Shown in pieces: positions 8,354 to 16,951 of a stretch of DNA of 64,000 bases (within the stretch, counting starts at the first letter, position 1; the number at the start of each line of letters is the position of its first letter). This DNA is from an uncultured Ruminococcus sp. (GTDB lineage Bacteria > Bacillota > Clostridia > Oscillospirales > Ruminococcaceae). A program made the position numbers and the translations under genes. The DNA lies in the NCBI GenBank assembly GCA_902762785.1, contig CACWPL010000005.1:1-64000 (forward strand). Direction: 5' to 3'. The notes beneath the pieces were generated by a model that was not told the origin of the DNA, made no database searches, and worked only from the letters and a program-made list of their open reading frames with translations.

Positions 8354-8440
8354 TCACTCGGCGGTCTCCTTCTTGATGCCGAACACCATGCGGAGCACGC
8401 CGGACAGCAGCCGGGGCGTCTGGATGACTACGATCTTCAT
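8354..8440 (-). CDS. spoVM: Stage V sporulation protein M, SpoVM (28 aa)
   Basis: A 28-residue gene. The protein begins MKIVVIQTPRLLSGVLRMVF and ends GIKKETAE. It matches Bacillus SpoVM position by position: MK start, a hydrophobic stretch with Ile6, Pro9, basic residue at 10, Leu12, Gly14, Arg17 and Gly21. SpoVM is an amphipathic helix that recognises the convex forespore membrane and anchors the SpoIVA coat basement layer. Position confirms it: it lies directly behind thiN, as in Bacillus (prpC-prkC-rsgA-rpe-thiN-spoVM). GGAGG is nine bases from this ATG but only three from an in-frame ATG two codons upstream (8446), so I start at 8440. Confidence 0.9.
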   Translation of the reverse strand: MKIVVIQTPRLLSGVLRMVFGIKKETAE

Positions 8441-8498
8441 ATTCATGCACCTCCATCGGGATATACTACAGTATATTCCCGGGCGCCTGTTTGGTGAC

Positions 8499-9110
8499 TC
8501 ACAGCCGCACCTGCACGACCAGGAGCAGTCCCTCCGTGAAGGTGATCGTGGCCTCCGGGGCGGTGATCTCGTTGCCCGCGCCGAGGGTCAGGCCGCTTTT
8601 GAGGACGATGCCGTCCGTCTCGTACTTCGTCCCGCGCAGCGTCAGGCCGCGGCAGACGTCCGTGACGGAGAACAGCGACAGCGTCCCCCGGTACTGCGGC
8701 AGGACGATCGTCCCCGGACGGAGCACCTGCATGGTCGTGCCGCCGTGGACGAGGGTGCCGTGCAGCCCCTCCTCCGCCATCCAGCGCAGGAGGAAGAGGT
8801 TCGCGACCGAATGGTCTGCCCGCTCGCCGCCGAACACACCGTAGATCCAAAAGTCCGTATACCCCAGCGCACGCCCGTACTGCACCGCGAGGGCGGTGTC
8901 CGTGTCGTCCTTCTCGACGGGATGCCGCACGATCGGGATGCCGTCCGGGAGGGGATCCGTGTACGAATCGAAGTCCCCCAGCAGCACGTCCGGGACGATG
9001 CCCAGGCGCTGCGCGTGGGCATAGCCGCTGTCCGCCGCGATCACGAACGCTCCCTCCGGCAGCGCGGCCGGCGGCATGTCCCCGCCCGCGAGGATCACGC
9101 ACGGCCTCAC
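8499..9110 (-). CDS. thiN: Thiamine diphosphokinase
   Basis: Thiamine pyrophosphokinase (203 residues) transfers pyrophosphate from ATP to thiamine. The motifs are VILAGGDMP, AADSGYAHA, PDVLLGDFDSYTD (acidic Mg site), VEKDDTDTALAV and YGVFGGERADHSVANL, all in family order. The start is the GTG at 9110, which overlaps the rsgA stop as GTGA. In Bacillus rpe lies between rsgA and thiN; here they are directly coupled and rpe is missing. Confidence 0.93.
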   Translation of the reverse strand: MRPCVILAGGDMPPAALPEGAFVIAADSGYAHAQRLGIVPDVLLGDFDSYTDPLPDGIPIVRHPVEKDDTDTALAVQYGRALGYTDFWIYGVFGGERADHSVANLFLLRWMAEEGLHGTLVHGGTTMQVLRPGTIVLPQYRGTLSLFSVTDVCRGLTLRGTKYETDGIVLKSGLTLGAGNEITAPEATITFTEGLLLVVQVRL

Positions 9111-9988
9111 AGCTCCCACTCCTTGATCTGCCGCGCCTCCTCGTACATGGCGCAGTAGCTCTCGTGGCGCGAGCGCGGGATGATCCCGGCGGCCACGGCC
9201 TCGAGGACGGCGCAGCCCTTCTCGCAGGTGTGGGCGCAGTCCTGGAAGCGGCATTTTCCTTGATACGGCGCGAACTCCGTGAAGCAGTCGGCCAGCTCCT
9301 CCTTGCGGATGACAGCATAGCGCATCGTCTCGAAGGTGGAAAAGCCCGGTGTATCGGCGATATAGCCCCCGCCCTCGAGCGGGTAGAGCCGCGCATGACG
9401 GGTGGTGTGGCGGCCGCGACCGAGCTTCTGGCTGATCTCGCCGGTGGGGATGGCGAGGGTCTCGTCGAGGGCGTTGAGGAGGGTGGACTTGCCCGCGCCG
9501 GAGTTCCCCGTCAGCGCACTGACCTTCCCACGGAACGCCGCACGGACGGCCTCGAGCGAGGCGGGGTCGGCGTAGTCGACCGGGAGGATCGGGATGCCGA
9601 TGGAGCAGTAGAGCTGGTAGATCGTCTCATACGACGCGAGGTCGATCTTGGTCAGCAAAAGCAGCGGCGCGATGTCCTTGTAGGCGCTCACGGCGATGAA
9701 TTTGTCCAAAAGACGCAGATCCGGCTTCGGCTCACACATGGAGACCACGAAGCAGAGCTGGTCGAGGTTGGCGAGGGGCGGGCGGATGATCTCGTTTTTT
9801 CTGGGGAGCACCTCGGAGACAGCGCCGTTCTCCACAAGCACATGGTCGCCCACATACGGCTGCTGGCCTCTTTTGCGGAGCACGCCCCTTGCGGGCAGCT
9901 CCTGCGATACACCGTCAGGGGACACTACGGTGTAGCGTCCCCTGAGGTCTTGGATGATCGTATAGATGGTCCCCTGCTCTCCCGGCAT
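9107..9988 (-). CDS. rsgA: Ribosome small-subunit GTPase RsgA
   Basis: RsgA (YloQ) is a circularly permuted GTPase that checks the 30S decoding centre during assembly. After an OB-fold N-terminus, the G4 motif TKID precedes the P-loop TGNSGAGKSTLLNAL, then the threonine loop in GRGRHTTRHARLY and the G3 DTPG. The C-terminal zinc site is CRFQDCAHTCEKGC (Cys-Cys-His-Cys). The 293-residue length is normal. The ATG at 9988 shares one base with the prkC stop (TGATG); a GTG one codon earlier is possible. PrkC is known to phosphorylate this class of GTPase in Bacillus, and the genes are coupled here. Confidence 0.95.
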   Translation of the reverse strand: MPGEQGTIYTIIQDLRGRYTVVSPDGVSQELPARGVLRKRGQQPYVGDHVLVENGAVSEVLPRKNEIIRPPLANLDQLCFVVSMCEPKPDLRLLDKFIAVSAYKDIAPLLLLTKIDLASYETIYQLYCSIGIPILPVDYADPASLEAVRAAFRGKVSALTGNSGAGKSTLLNALDETLAIPTGEISQKLGRGRHTTRHARLYPLEGGGYIADTPGFSTFETMRYAVIRKEELADCFTEFAPYQGKCRFQDCAHTCEKGCAVLEAVAAGIIPRSRHESYCAMYEEARQIKEWEL

Positions 9989-12246
9989 CACTCAGGGATC
10001 ACCGGAGCGGGCGGGTTCGTCAGATCCTCGACCGGATCAGGGTCGGTCACAGGATCGGGCGCATCGGTGACAGGCGCATCCGTGTAAACAGGCGGATCCG
10101 TCACCGGCTCGATATAGAAGGTAGCGGGCGCATCGGTGGGTGCCTCCGTGGGCGGCTCGGTGGGCGCCTCGGTCGGGAACGCGCCAACGCTGTCGAACGC
10201 GCCGTTCACGTCCTCACGGACGGTGGTGTAGGTGACGTTCGCGAAGTCGAAGTTGTAGACGCCGACCTCGGCCTGCTGGCCGGTGTTCATGTTCGTCAGG
10301 ACGACGGCCAGACGCTCGGTGCCGGTACCCGGTACGTCAACGACCGCGCTGCTGGAGTAGCCGGCGTTGATGGTCGGAGAGGAGGTGCGGGTCATGCCCT
10401 TGTCGTCGATGAAGTCGAGGACGAAGCGGCCAGCGACGCCGCTGGGCAGCGAGAGCGTGTAGGCGATGGTGCCGGACGGGTCCTCACCGTTGGAGTAGGT
10501 GAGCTTGATCTTGGTGTTGACCTCGACCATCTCGCCGGGGTCGATGCTCTGGGCGATGACGATGCCCTCGTCCTCAAGGGAGGCCTCGTCGACGGCCTCT
10601 ACCTGGAGACCGTAATACTCGCAGATCTTGGTGGCGTCCTCGATGGTCTTGCCGAGGAGGTTCTGGATCTCGATGGCGTTGTCGTTCGGGCCCTTGGAGA
10701 CGTAAACGATGATGGTGGAGCCGGACTCGGCCTCAGAGCCTGCGGCGGGCTCAGTGCGGATGACGTTGGACGCCTCGGTGCCGTCGGAGGCCATCTCGTA
10801 CTTCATCTCGCAGACGAAGCCCTCTGCCTCGAGGATCTTGCGGGCGTACTCATAATGGAAGCCGTCGACATCCGGCACGGTCGCCATGCTCATGCCGAGG
10901 GATACGCTGACGGTGACGGTCTGGCCGTTCGGCACGGCGTCGCCAACGTTGACATCCTGGGCGAAGATGGCATCCTTCGGCCACTCGGAGTAGTCCGTGT
11001 CGCCGATCTGGAGGTCGAGGTAGGTGTACATATCCTTGGCCTCATAGTAGTCCATGCCGACGAGGTCGGGCATCTCGTACTTGGTGCGGCTGATGTCGCG
11101 GTTCATGACGCCCTTGATGAGCCAGAGGATGAAGAAGATCGCCACGATGATGAACGCGATGGTCACAGCGGTCATGATCGGGATGAAGAGGGAGCGGCGC
11201 TCGGGCTCCTCATCCTCGTCCTCATCGTCGTCGTAATCGTAGTCGTCATCGTCATACTCGTCGTCATCATAGCCGTCATACTCCTCCTGCTGGCGGCGGA
11301 CGGCCTCCTGCTGGGCGGTCGCAGACGAGAAATACTGAGTCTTGGCGACATCCGGATCCTCCTCGGCCTTGTCGGCAGCGGCATTGTCGGATGCCTTGCC
11401 ATAGCCGAAGGTGATGTTGTTGTTGGCCTTGAAGGCCTCGATGTCGCGGATCATGTCAGACGCGGTCTGGTAGCGGTCCTCGGCGTTCTTCTCCATGGCG
11501 TGGAGGATGATCTCCTCGAGGCCGACGGGGATGTCGGGGTTGATGCTGCGCGGACGCTCCGGGGTGGTCTGCATGTGCATCACGGCGATGCTGATGGGGT
11601 TATCGGTATCGAAGGGCTTCTTGCCGGTCAGCATCTCGTACATCATGACGCCGACGGAGTAGATGTCGCTCTTCTCATCGGTCTCGTCGCCGCGGGCGCC
11701 CTCGGGACTGATATAGTGGACGGTGCCGATGGCCTGGTCGGTCTGGGTGCCGCCGTCGCCGCGGGCGAACTTGGCGATGCCGAAGTCCATGACCTTGATG
11801 GTGCCGTCGGTGAAGAGCATGATGTTCTGCGGCTTGATGTCACGATGGACGATGCCGCGGTCATGGGCATGCTGGAGCGCACGGAGGATCTGGATGATGA
11901 AGTGGACGGAATCCTTCCACGTCAGCACCTTCTCGTTGTCGATATACTCCTTGAGCGTGATGCCGTCGATATACTCCATCACGATGAACTGCAGCTTGTC
12001 GGAGAAGCCGACGTCGTAGATCTTGACGATGTTCGGGTGGGACAGCAGCGCGATCGCCTTCGATTCGTTGCGGAAGCGGCGCAGGAACTCCTCGTTCTCT
12101 GCGAACTCCTTCTTCAGGATCTTGACGGCGACGAGCTTGTTGTCGATGATGTCTGTCGCCTTGTAGACATCAGCCATGCCGCCGACGCCGATCAGCTCGG
12201 TGATCTCATACCGGCCGTCCAGCTTTTTTCCAATGTACTTTTCCAT
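9988..12246 (-). CDS. prkC: PASTA-domain Ser/Thr protein kinase PrkC (Stk1 type)
   Basis: Membrane Ser/Thr kinase that senses muropeptides and tunes growth, wall synthesis and, in Bacillus, spore germination. Domains: kinase, residues 10-275 (glycine loop GVGGMADVY, VAVKIL Lys, HRDIKPQN, DFGIAK); an extremely acidic linker around residues 340-375 (runs of Asp/Tyr/Glu); one transmembrane helix near 385-405; three PASTA domains; then a beta-rich extracellular region and a Pro/Thr-rich tail of TEAPTEPPTEAPTDAP type. The ATG at 12246 has GGAGGG six bases upstream. With 752 residues it is longer than Bacillus PrkC (about 650) because of the linker and tail. It is paired with phosphatase PrpC. Confidence 0.96.
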   Translation of the reverse strand: MEKYIGKKLDGRYEITELIGVGGMADVYKATDIIDNKLVAVKILKKEFAENEEFLRRFRNESKAIALLSHPNIVKIYDVGFSDKLQFIVMEYIDGITLKEYIDNEKVLTWKDSVHFIIQILRALQHAHDRGIVHRDIKPQNIMLFTDGTIKVMDFGIAKFARGDGGTQTDQAIGTVHYISPEGARGDETDEKSDIYSVGVMMYEMLTGKKPFDTDNPISIAVMHMQTTPERPRSINPDIPVGLEEIILHAMEKNAEDRYQTASDMIRDIEAFKANNNITFGYGKASDNAAADKAEEDPDVAKTQYFSSATAQQEAVRRQQEEYDGYDDDEYDDDDYDYDDDEDEDEEPERRSLFIPIMTAVTIAFIIVAIFFILWLIKGVMNRDISRTKYEMPDLVGMDYYEAKDMYTYLDLQIGDTDYSEWPKDAIFAQDVNVGDAVPNGQTVTVSVSLGMSMATVPDVDGFHYEYARKILEAEGFVCEMKYEMASDGTEASNVIRTEPAAGSEAESGSTIIVYVSKGPNDNAIEIQNLLGKTIEDATKICEYYGLQVEAVDEASLEDEGIVIAQSIDPGEMVEVNTKIKLTYSNGEDPSGTIAYTLSLPSGVAGRFVLDFIDDKGMTRTSSPTINAGYSSSAVVDVPGTGTERLAVVLTNMNTGQQAEVGVYNFDFANVTYTTVREDVNGAFDSVGAFPTEAPTEPPTEAPTDAPATFYIEPVTDPPVYTDAPVTDAPDPVTDPDPVEDLTNPPAPVIPE

Positions 12247-12389
12247 TGTACCCTCCATAATGTTGTTGGATCTTGGTGCCGTCCCGACACACGACCGCAG
12301 AAACACAGGGTCTCGTGAGATGGTACCTGTGCTTTTGCAGCCGCTTGTCAAGGCCGACGGTCGTTAGTTGGGTCATCCCGACCCGGAGC

Positions 12390-13115
12390 TTATGGTGTAA
12401 TGATCGCAAGCGAGATGTTGTCCCGGCCGCCCTTTTCGAGGGCGAGCCCCACCAGCGCCTGCGGTATTGCCTGTGTCTCGTTCCCCTGCACGGCCGCGAG
12501 GATCTCGTTCGGGGTGCAGGCGCCGGACAGTCCGTCCGAGCAGAGCAGCAGGATGCAGTCGTCACGCCGCGGTATCCGATAGAAATCCGGCCGGATGATC
12601 CGCTCGACCCCGACCGCACGCGTCAGCATGTGGCGCTTGGGGTGGGTGGCGATCTGGTCGCGGGTGATCTTGCCCTGCTGTAGGAGCATGTTCACGACCG
12701 TATGGTCCTTCGTGAGGAGACGGATGGTGCCGTTCTCGATGAGATAGGCACGGCTGTCGCCGACGTTCGCGATCGAGATCCACTCTCTTTCGACGAATGC
12801 GGCCACGCACGTCGTCCCCATGCCGTAGCAGCGGTAATCCATACGGGACGTGGTGTAGATGACGGAATTGGCTGCGGAGACCGAAGCGAGCAGCACGGCA
12901 CGCACGTCGTCCACATCCATCTCGGGCTTGCATCCGTGACGGAACCGGTCGAACAGCTCGCGGATGGCGATCTCGCTCGCCTGGCTGCCGCTGCGCTCAC
13001 CGCCCATGCCGTCGCAGACCACCGCGAGCCAGCGCTCGCCGAACTGCTCCGCCTGGACGCGGTCCTGGTTCTCGTCACGCAGCAGACCGATGTCTGTCGC
13101 CGTGAAGCATTGCAC
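12390..13115 (-). CDS. prpC: PP2C-type Ser/Thr phosphatase PrpC
   Basis: A PPM/PP2C phosphatase that reverses PrkC phosphorylation. Metal-binding motifs are present in order: TDIGLLRDENQDR (first Asp), VVCDGMGGERSG, SIANVGDSRAYL, and LLCSDGLSG with GGRDNISL near the end. The start is uncertain between GTG at 13124 and GTG at 13115; GGGAGG is eight bases from the latter and almost touches the former, so I used 13115 (241 aa). It is 142 bp upstream of prkC, a larger gap than elsewhere in this cluster. Confidence 0.93.
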   Translation of the reverse strand: MQCFTATDIGLLRDENQDRVQAEQFGERWLAVVCDGMGGERSGSQASEIAIRELFDRFRHGCKPEMDVDDVRAVLLASVSAANSVIYTTSRMDYRCYGMGTTCVAAFVEREWISIANVGDSRAYLIENGTIRLLTKDHTVVNMLLQQGKITRDQIATHPKRHMLTRAVGVERIIRPDFYRIPRRDDCILLLCSDGLSGACTPNEILAAVQGNETQAIPQALVGLALEKGGRDNISLAIITP

Positions 13116-13138
13116 TCTCCTCACCTCCCGCTGCGAGG

Positions 13139-14191
13139 TCAGCCCTCGCTTTGTGATGCCGCCCCCTCCGCGTCACGGCGGAGCTGGCCGCAGGCTGCCT
13201 CGATGTCGGCGCCGAGGGTACGGCGCACGGTCGCGTTCACCCCGCGCCGCTCGAGCTGCTTCTGGAACTGCTCGGCCGCACGGCGTGTGGCATGGTAGCC
13301 GCGTTCACGGACCCGGTTCACCGGGATCAGGTTGACGTGCGAGCCCATGCCCCGCAGGAGCGCCGCGAGCGCCTGTGCGTCGGCCGGACTGTCGTTCTCG
13401 CCCTCCATGACCGCGTACTCGAAGGTCACGCGCCGCCCCGTCTGCGAAAAGTAATACCGGCACGCCTCCATCAGCTCCTCGAGCGGATAGCGGCGGGCGA
13501 TCGGCATGATCTCGCGGCGGTGCGCCCCATCGGCGCTGTGGAGCGAGACGGCGAGCGTGAGACCTGTCCGCCTGTCCGCGAGCTCCCGGATCCTCGGCAC
13601 GATGCCGCAGGTCGAGAGGGTGACATGGCGCAGGCTCATCTGCCGGCCCTCCGGGTCGGAGAGCAGCTCCAGGAAGCGCATGACATTGTCGAAGTTGTCG
13701 AGCGGCTCCCCGATGCCCATGAGCACCAGTCCGCTGATCGACACTCCGGCGTCCCGCTCTGTCTCGTCGATCTGGCGGAGCATCTCGGAGGGGGTCAGGT
13801 CCCTCACGAAGCCCGCGATCGCCGATGCGCAGAAGCGGCAGCCCATTTTACAGCCTACCTGTGTGGAGATACATAGGCGCCATCCGTGCCGGTAATGCAT
13901 GAGGACCGTCTCCACATGATGCCCGTCGGGGAGCCTATATAAGTATTTTACCGTATCATCCAGAGAAGATGCAAGTCTTCGGGCAATAAATAGGCCTTTT
14001 ATACAAAATTCAACATCCATCGCCTCGCGGAGTGTGGACGGTATGTCCAGCATCTCGGCGAAGCTCTGCACCCGTTTGACGTGGAGCCACCGCCAGACCT
14101 GCCCGGCGCGGTACTTGGGGGCACCCATGGCGGTCAGAGCGGCCTCCAGCTCGGGGCGGCTCATGGAGAGGATGTCGCGTCTCTCGTCCAT
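13139..14191 (-). CDS. rlmN: Dual-specificity RNA methyltransferase RlmN
   Basis: Radical SAM enzyme that methylates C2 of A2503 in 23S rRNA and A37 in some tRNAs. The cluster motif CKMGCRFC (CxxxCxxC) follows LCISTQVG, and later blocks include GLVLMGIGEPLDN, LSTCGIVPRI and LAVSLHSADGAHR. The conserved C-terminal Cys is in DIEAACGQLR. At 350 residues the length is standard. The ATG at 14191 has AAAGGAGGG upstream; translation restarts one base after the rsmB stop (TGACATG). Confidence 0.95.
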   Translation of the reverse strand: MDERRDILSMSRPELEAALTAMGAPKYRAGQVWRWLHVKRVQSFAEMLDIPSTLREAMDVEFCIKGLFIARRLASSLDDTVKYLYRLPDGHHVETVLMHYRHGWRLCISTQVGCKMGCRFCASAIAGFVRDLTPSEMLRQIDETERDAGVSISGLVLMGIGEPLDNFDNVMRFLELLSDPEGRQMSLRHVTLSTCGIVPRIRELADRRTGLTLAVSLHSADGAHRREIMPIARRYPLEELMEACRYYFSQTGRRVTFEYAVMEGENDSPADAQALAALLRGMGSHVNLIPVNRVRERGYHATRRAAEQFQKQLERRGVNATVRRTLGADIEAACGQLRRDAEGAASQSEG

Positions 14192-14192
14192 G

Positions 14193-15488
14193 TCATCCCT
14201 CCTTTGCGGCACGCACGAGGCGGGCGGCGAAGAAGCCGTCGGAGCCATGGTGCTGGGGGAGGAAGGTCATCTGTCCGGCCGTCTGCCCGCGCTCCGTGAG
14301 GGGGGCGAGCGAGAAGTCCAGATGCGATGCCAGGAACCGTGCGACGACGTCCTCATTTTCCGCACGCAGGACGGTACAGGTCGCATAGACGAGCGTCCCA
14401 CCCGGGCGGAGGTACTGCGCGGCCGTCTCCAGGATCTGGTACTGGATCTCCGGGAGCGCGGCGGCCTGGTCGAGGGGCGTGTACTTGATCTCCGGCTTGC
14501 GGCGGATGACGCCGAAGCCAGAGCAGGGCACGTCGCAGAGGATGCGGTCGGCGAGGGGCATATCGTCCCGGTGCTGTGTGGCATCCTGCACATCGGCCCG
14601 GATGCACGTCAGTCCCAGACGCTGCGCACCGTCGCGGATGAGCCCCACGCGCTGCGGGTAGAGGTCGAAGGCATAGACATGCCCCCTGTCCTCCATCCTC
14701 TCGGCGATGGTGAAGCTCTTCCCGCCCGGCGCGGCGCAGACATCGAGCACCGTCTCCCCCGGCCTTGCCCCGAGGAGGGCGCAGCAGATCTGCGGCGCGA
14801 GGTCCTGCACATGGAACAGTCCCTTTTTGAACGCCTCGCTGTGGACGGCGTCGGCCGCCTCCAGGACATAGGCGCCCTCGGCCTGCGGACACGCCTTCGC
14901 ACCGAACGGGGCGAGGTCGTCCGCGGTAGCACGGGTCGTGTTCAGACGCACGGTCAGCGGCGGCGGGAGGAGACTGTCCTCCAGGAACGCCTTCGCTTCG
15001 GCCTCCCCATGCTCGGCGATGAGCCGTTGGATGAGGGCGGCCGGTGCAGAATACTGCACCTGCATGGCCTCGAGCGGGTCCCCCGGCAGGGCATACCGCT
15101 TGCCGTCCCGCAAAAAGCCGCGCAGCACCGCGTTCACGAAGCCGCCCGCGCTCTTTTTCCGGAACGCGCCGCAGAGCCGGACGCTCTCGTTGACGGCGGC
15201 GCTGTCCGGGATGCGGTCGCACCAGAGGAGCTGGTAGAGCCCCGCATAGAGGATGCAGCGGATGACCGGCTCCGGGGGCTTTTTCGTCCTCTCGGCCACG
15301 ATGTGCGCGAGCGTGAGACGCCGCTCCGTGACGCCGTAGACGATCTGGGTACACAGGCGCTTGTCGGCCGGTGAGAGGTCGGTCTCGGCGAGGGTCTTGT
15401 CTAATAGGAGGTTGGTGTAGCCGCCCGCCTCCTCGATGCGCACGAGCAGCTCGACCGCGAGCGCCCGCGCGTTCTTCGCGTGGCTCAT
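14193..15488 (-). CDS. rsmB: 16S rRNA (cytosine-967-C5)-methyltransferase RsmB
   Basis: RsmB makes m5C967 in 16S rRNA. The N-terminal NusB-like RNA-binding domain (to about residue 140, with VNAVLRGFLRDGK) is followed by a Rossmann methyltransferase: SAM site LDVCAAPGGKSF, catalytic DVPCSGFGVIRRKPEIK and a second catalytic Cys in LVYATCTV. It has 431 residues. It starts MSHAKNARALAVELL at 15488 and overlaps the fmt stop by four bases. Confidence 0.95.
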   Translation of the reverse strand: MSHAKNARALAVELLVRIEEAGGYTNLLLDKTLAETDLSPADKRLCTQIVYGVTERRLTLAHIVAERTKKPPEPVIRCILYAGLYQLLWCDRIPDSAAVNESVRLCGAFRKKSAGGFVNAVLRGFLRDGKRYALPGDPLEAMQVQYSAPAALIQRLIAEHGEAEAKAFLEDSLLPPPLTVRLNTTRATADDLAPFGAKACPQAEGAYVLEAADAVHSEAFKKGLFHVQDLAPQICCALLGARPGETVLDVCAAPGGKSFTIAERMEDRGHVYAFDLYPQRVGLIRDGAQRLGLTCIRADVQDATQHRDDMPLADRILCDVPCSGFGVIRRKPEIKYTPLDQAAALPEIQYQILETAAQYLRPGGTLVYATCTVLRAENEDVVARFLASHLDFSLAPLTERGQTAGQMTFLPQHHGSDGFFAARLVRAAKEG

Positions 15489-16411
15489 CCGAGCCTCTGG
15501 CCGATGGCGAGCTTTTTGCCGCGCAGGAAGTCACGCACGGCCATGCGCTTGCCGCCCTCGGCCTGCACCTCGGTGAAGGTCAGGAGCGTGCCGCCGCCGC
15601 ACTGTACAGTGAACGTGTCCGGGTCGACGATCTCGCCCGGGAGGGCCGTCCCGGTCCCGGGACAGACGGTGCTGCGGTAGACCTTCAGGCGCTTGCCGTC
15701 GAGGGTCGTGAAGCCGGTGAGCGCGCAGATCACGCGGTGCAGCTCCTGCGCCGGACGGTCGAACGTCAGCGCAGACTGCTCCTTGCGGATCATCGGCGCG
15801 TAGCACGAGAGCGCGTCGTCCTGCTTTTCAGGACGGAGCCTGCCGGCTGCGGCGTCCTCGAGCGCCTGGACGATCAGGGCCGCGCCTGCCTCGGAGAGAC
15901 GGTCGTGCAGCTCGGCAGCGGTCTCGTCCTCCCCGATCGGCAGCTCCGTGCGCAGGAGCATGTCGCCGGTGTCGAGGCCCTCGGCCATCTGCATGACGGT
16001 GACGCCGGAGGTCTTCTCGCCGTTGAGGATGGCGTACTGGATGGGGGCGGCGCCGCGGTACTTCGGCAGCAGCGACGCGTGGATGTTCATGCATCCGTAG
16101 CGCGGCAGCTCGAGCACGGCGGGCGGCAGGATCTGGCCGTAGGCGGCCACGACGATGCAGTCCGGGGAGACGGCGTGGAGCGTCTCGAGGCTCTTCACGG
16201 CGTCCTCGCCCTTGCGGAGGGAGGCCGGCTGGAAGACCGGGATGCCGTGGACGATCGCGGCCTTCTTGACCGGCGACGGCACGAGCTTCATCTTCCGGCC
16301 ATTCGGCTTATCCGGCTGGGTGAACACGGCGGCGATGTCATGCCCCGCACGCACCAGCGCCTCGAGCGCAGGGACGGCGAAATCCGGCGTCCCCATGAAC
16401 ACGAGCTTCAT
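15485..16411 (-). CDS. fmt: Methionyl-tRNA formyltransferase
   Basis: Formylates initiator Met-tRNA using 10-formyl-THF. The start MKLVFMGTPDFAVPALEAL, the FTQPDKPNGR motif, the formyl-binding NIHASLLPKYRGAAPIQ with catalytic Asn/His, and TGVTVM-like GVTVMQMAEGLDTGDML are all canonical, and a C-terminal OB-fold-like tRNA-binding domain follows. It has 308 residues. It sits between def and rsmB as in most bacteria, and the def-fmt pair makes and removes the N-formyl group. Confidence 0.96.
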   Translation of the reverse strand: MKLVFMGTPDFAVPALEALVRAGHDIAAVFTQPDKPNGRKMKLVPSPVKKAAIVHGIPVFQPASLRKGEDAVKSLETLHAVSPDCIVVAAYGQILPPAVLELPRYGCMNIHASLLPKYRGAAPIQYAILNGEKTSGVTVMQMAEGLDTGDMLLRTELPIGEDETAAELHDRLSEAGAALIVQALEDAAAGRLRPEKQDDALSCYAPMIRKEQSALTFDRPAQELHRVICALTGFTTLDGKRLKVYRSTVCPGTGTALPGEIVDPDTFTVQCGGGTLLTFTEVQAEGGKRMAVRDFLRGKKLAIGQRLG

Positions 16412-16414
16412 ACG

Positions 16415-16885
16415 TCACTCCTCCTCTGCAGGATCGACGAACTCCTCGACCAGCTCCAGGAAGAGCTTGCCGTCGAGATGGTCGATCTCGTGGCAGGCGC
16501 AGCGGGCGGCCAGTCCCTCGAGCTTGAGCTCGTAGAATTCGCCGTTGCGGTCCTGTGCGCGGACGGTACACTTGCTCGGCCGTGTCACATAGCCCCACTG
16601 ATCCGGGCAGGAGAGGCATCCCTCCACATCACGCTGCTTGCCGCTCTTCTTCGTGACGACGGGGTTGATCAGCTCGATCAGGCCGTCGCCCTCCTGCACG
16701 TCGATCACCGCGATGCGCCGGCGGATGCCGACCTGCGGTGCGGCCAGGCCGAGGCCCTGTGCCTTGTAGAGCGTCTCGGCCATGTCGTCGAGCAGCTCGT
16801 GGAGCTTGTCGTCAAACTTCTCGACCGGGCGGCACTTCGAGTGCAGCACCGGGTCCTCCTTCGTCACGATCTTACGGATCGCCAT
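16415..16885 (-). CDS. def: Peptide deformylase
   Basis: Iron/zinc peptidase that removes the formyl group from nascent chains. The three motifs are present: GLGLAAPQVG, EGCLSCPDQWGYV (the metal Cys is in EGCLS; the next residues differ from the common EGCLSVP) and HEIDHLDGKLF with HExxH. It has 156 residues, a type-1-like length. Three bases separate it from fmt. AAAGGATGAGG precedes the ATG at 16885. Confidence 0.95.
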   Translation of the reverse strand: MAIRKIVTKEDPVLHSKCRPVEKFDDKLHELLDDMAETLYKAQGLGLAAPQVGIRRRIAVIDVQEGDGLIELINPVVTKKSGKQRDVEGCLSCPDQWGYVTRPSKCTVRAQDRNGEFYELKLEGLAARCACHEIDHLDGKLFLELVEEFVDPAEEE

Positions 16886-16951
16886 TGATACCTCATCCTT
16901 TCCTCCGCTCGGTGGAGCGGCTCGTTTTCTCTATCCTTGCTGTCTATGATG

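Noticed and set aside
8458..8480. Operator palindrome GGGATATAC-TACA-GTATATTCCC upstream of spoVM
   Set aside because: The inverted repeat is imperfect (one extra base) and its TATACT has no matching -35, so neither an operator nor a promoter could be supported.
12247..12389. Separate promoter for prkC
   Set aside because: A TTGACA is present on the minus strand, but the only -10-like sequence (TACCAT) is badly spaced, so I did not list it.
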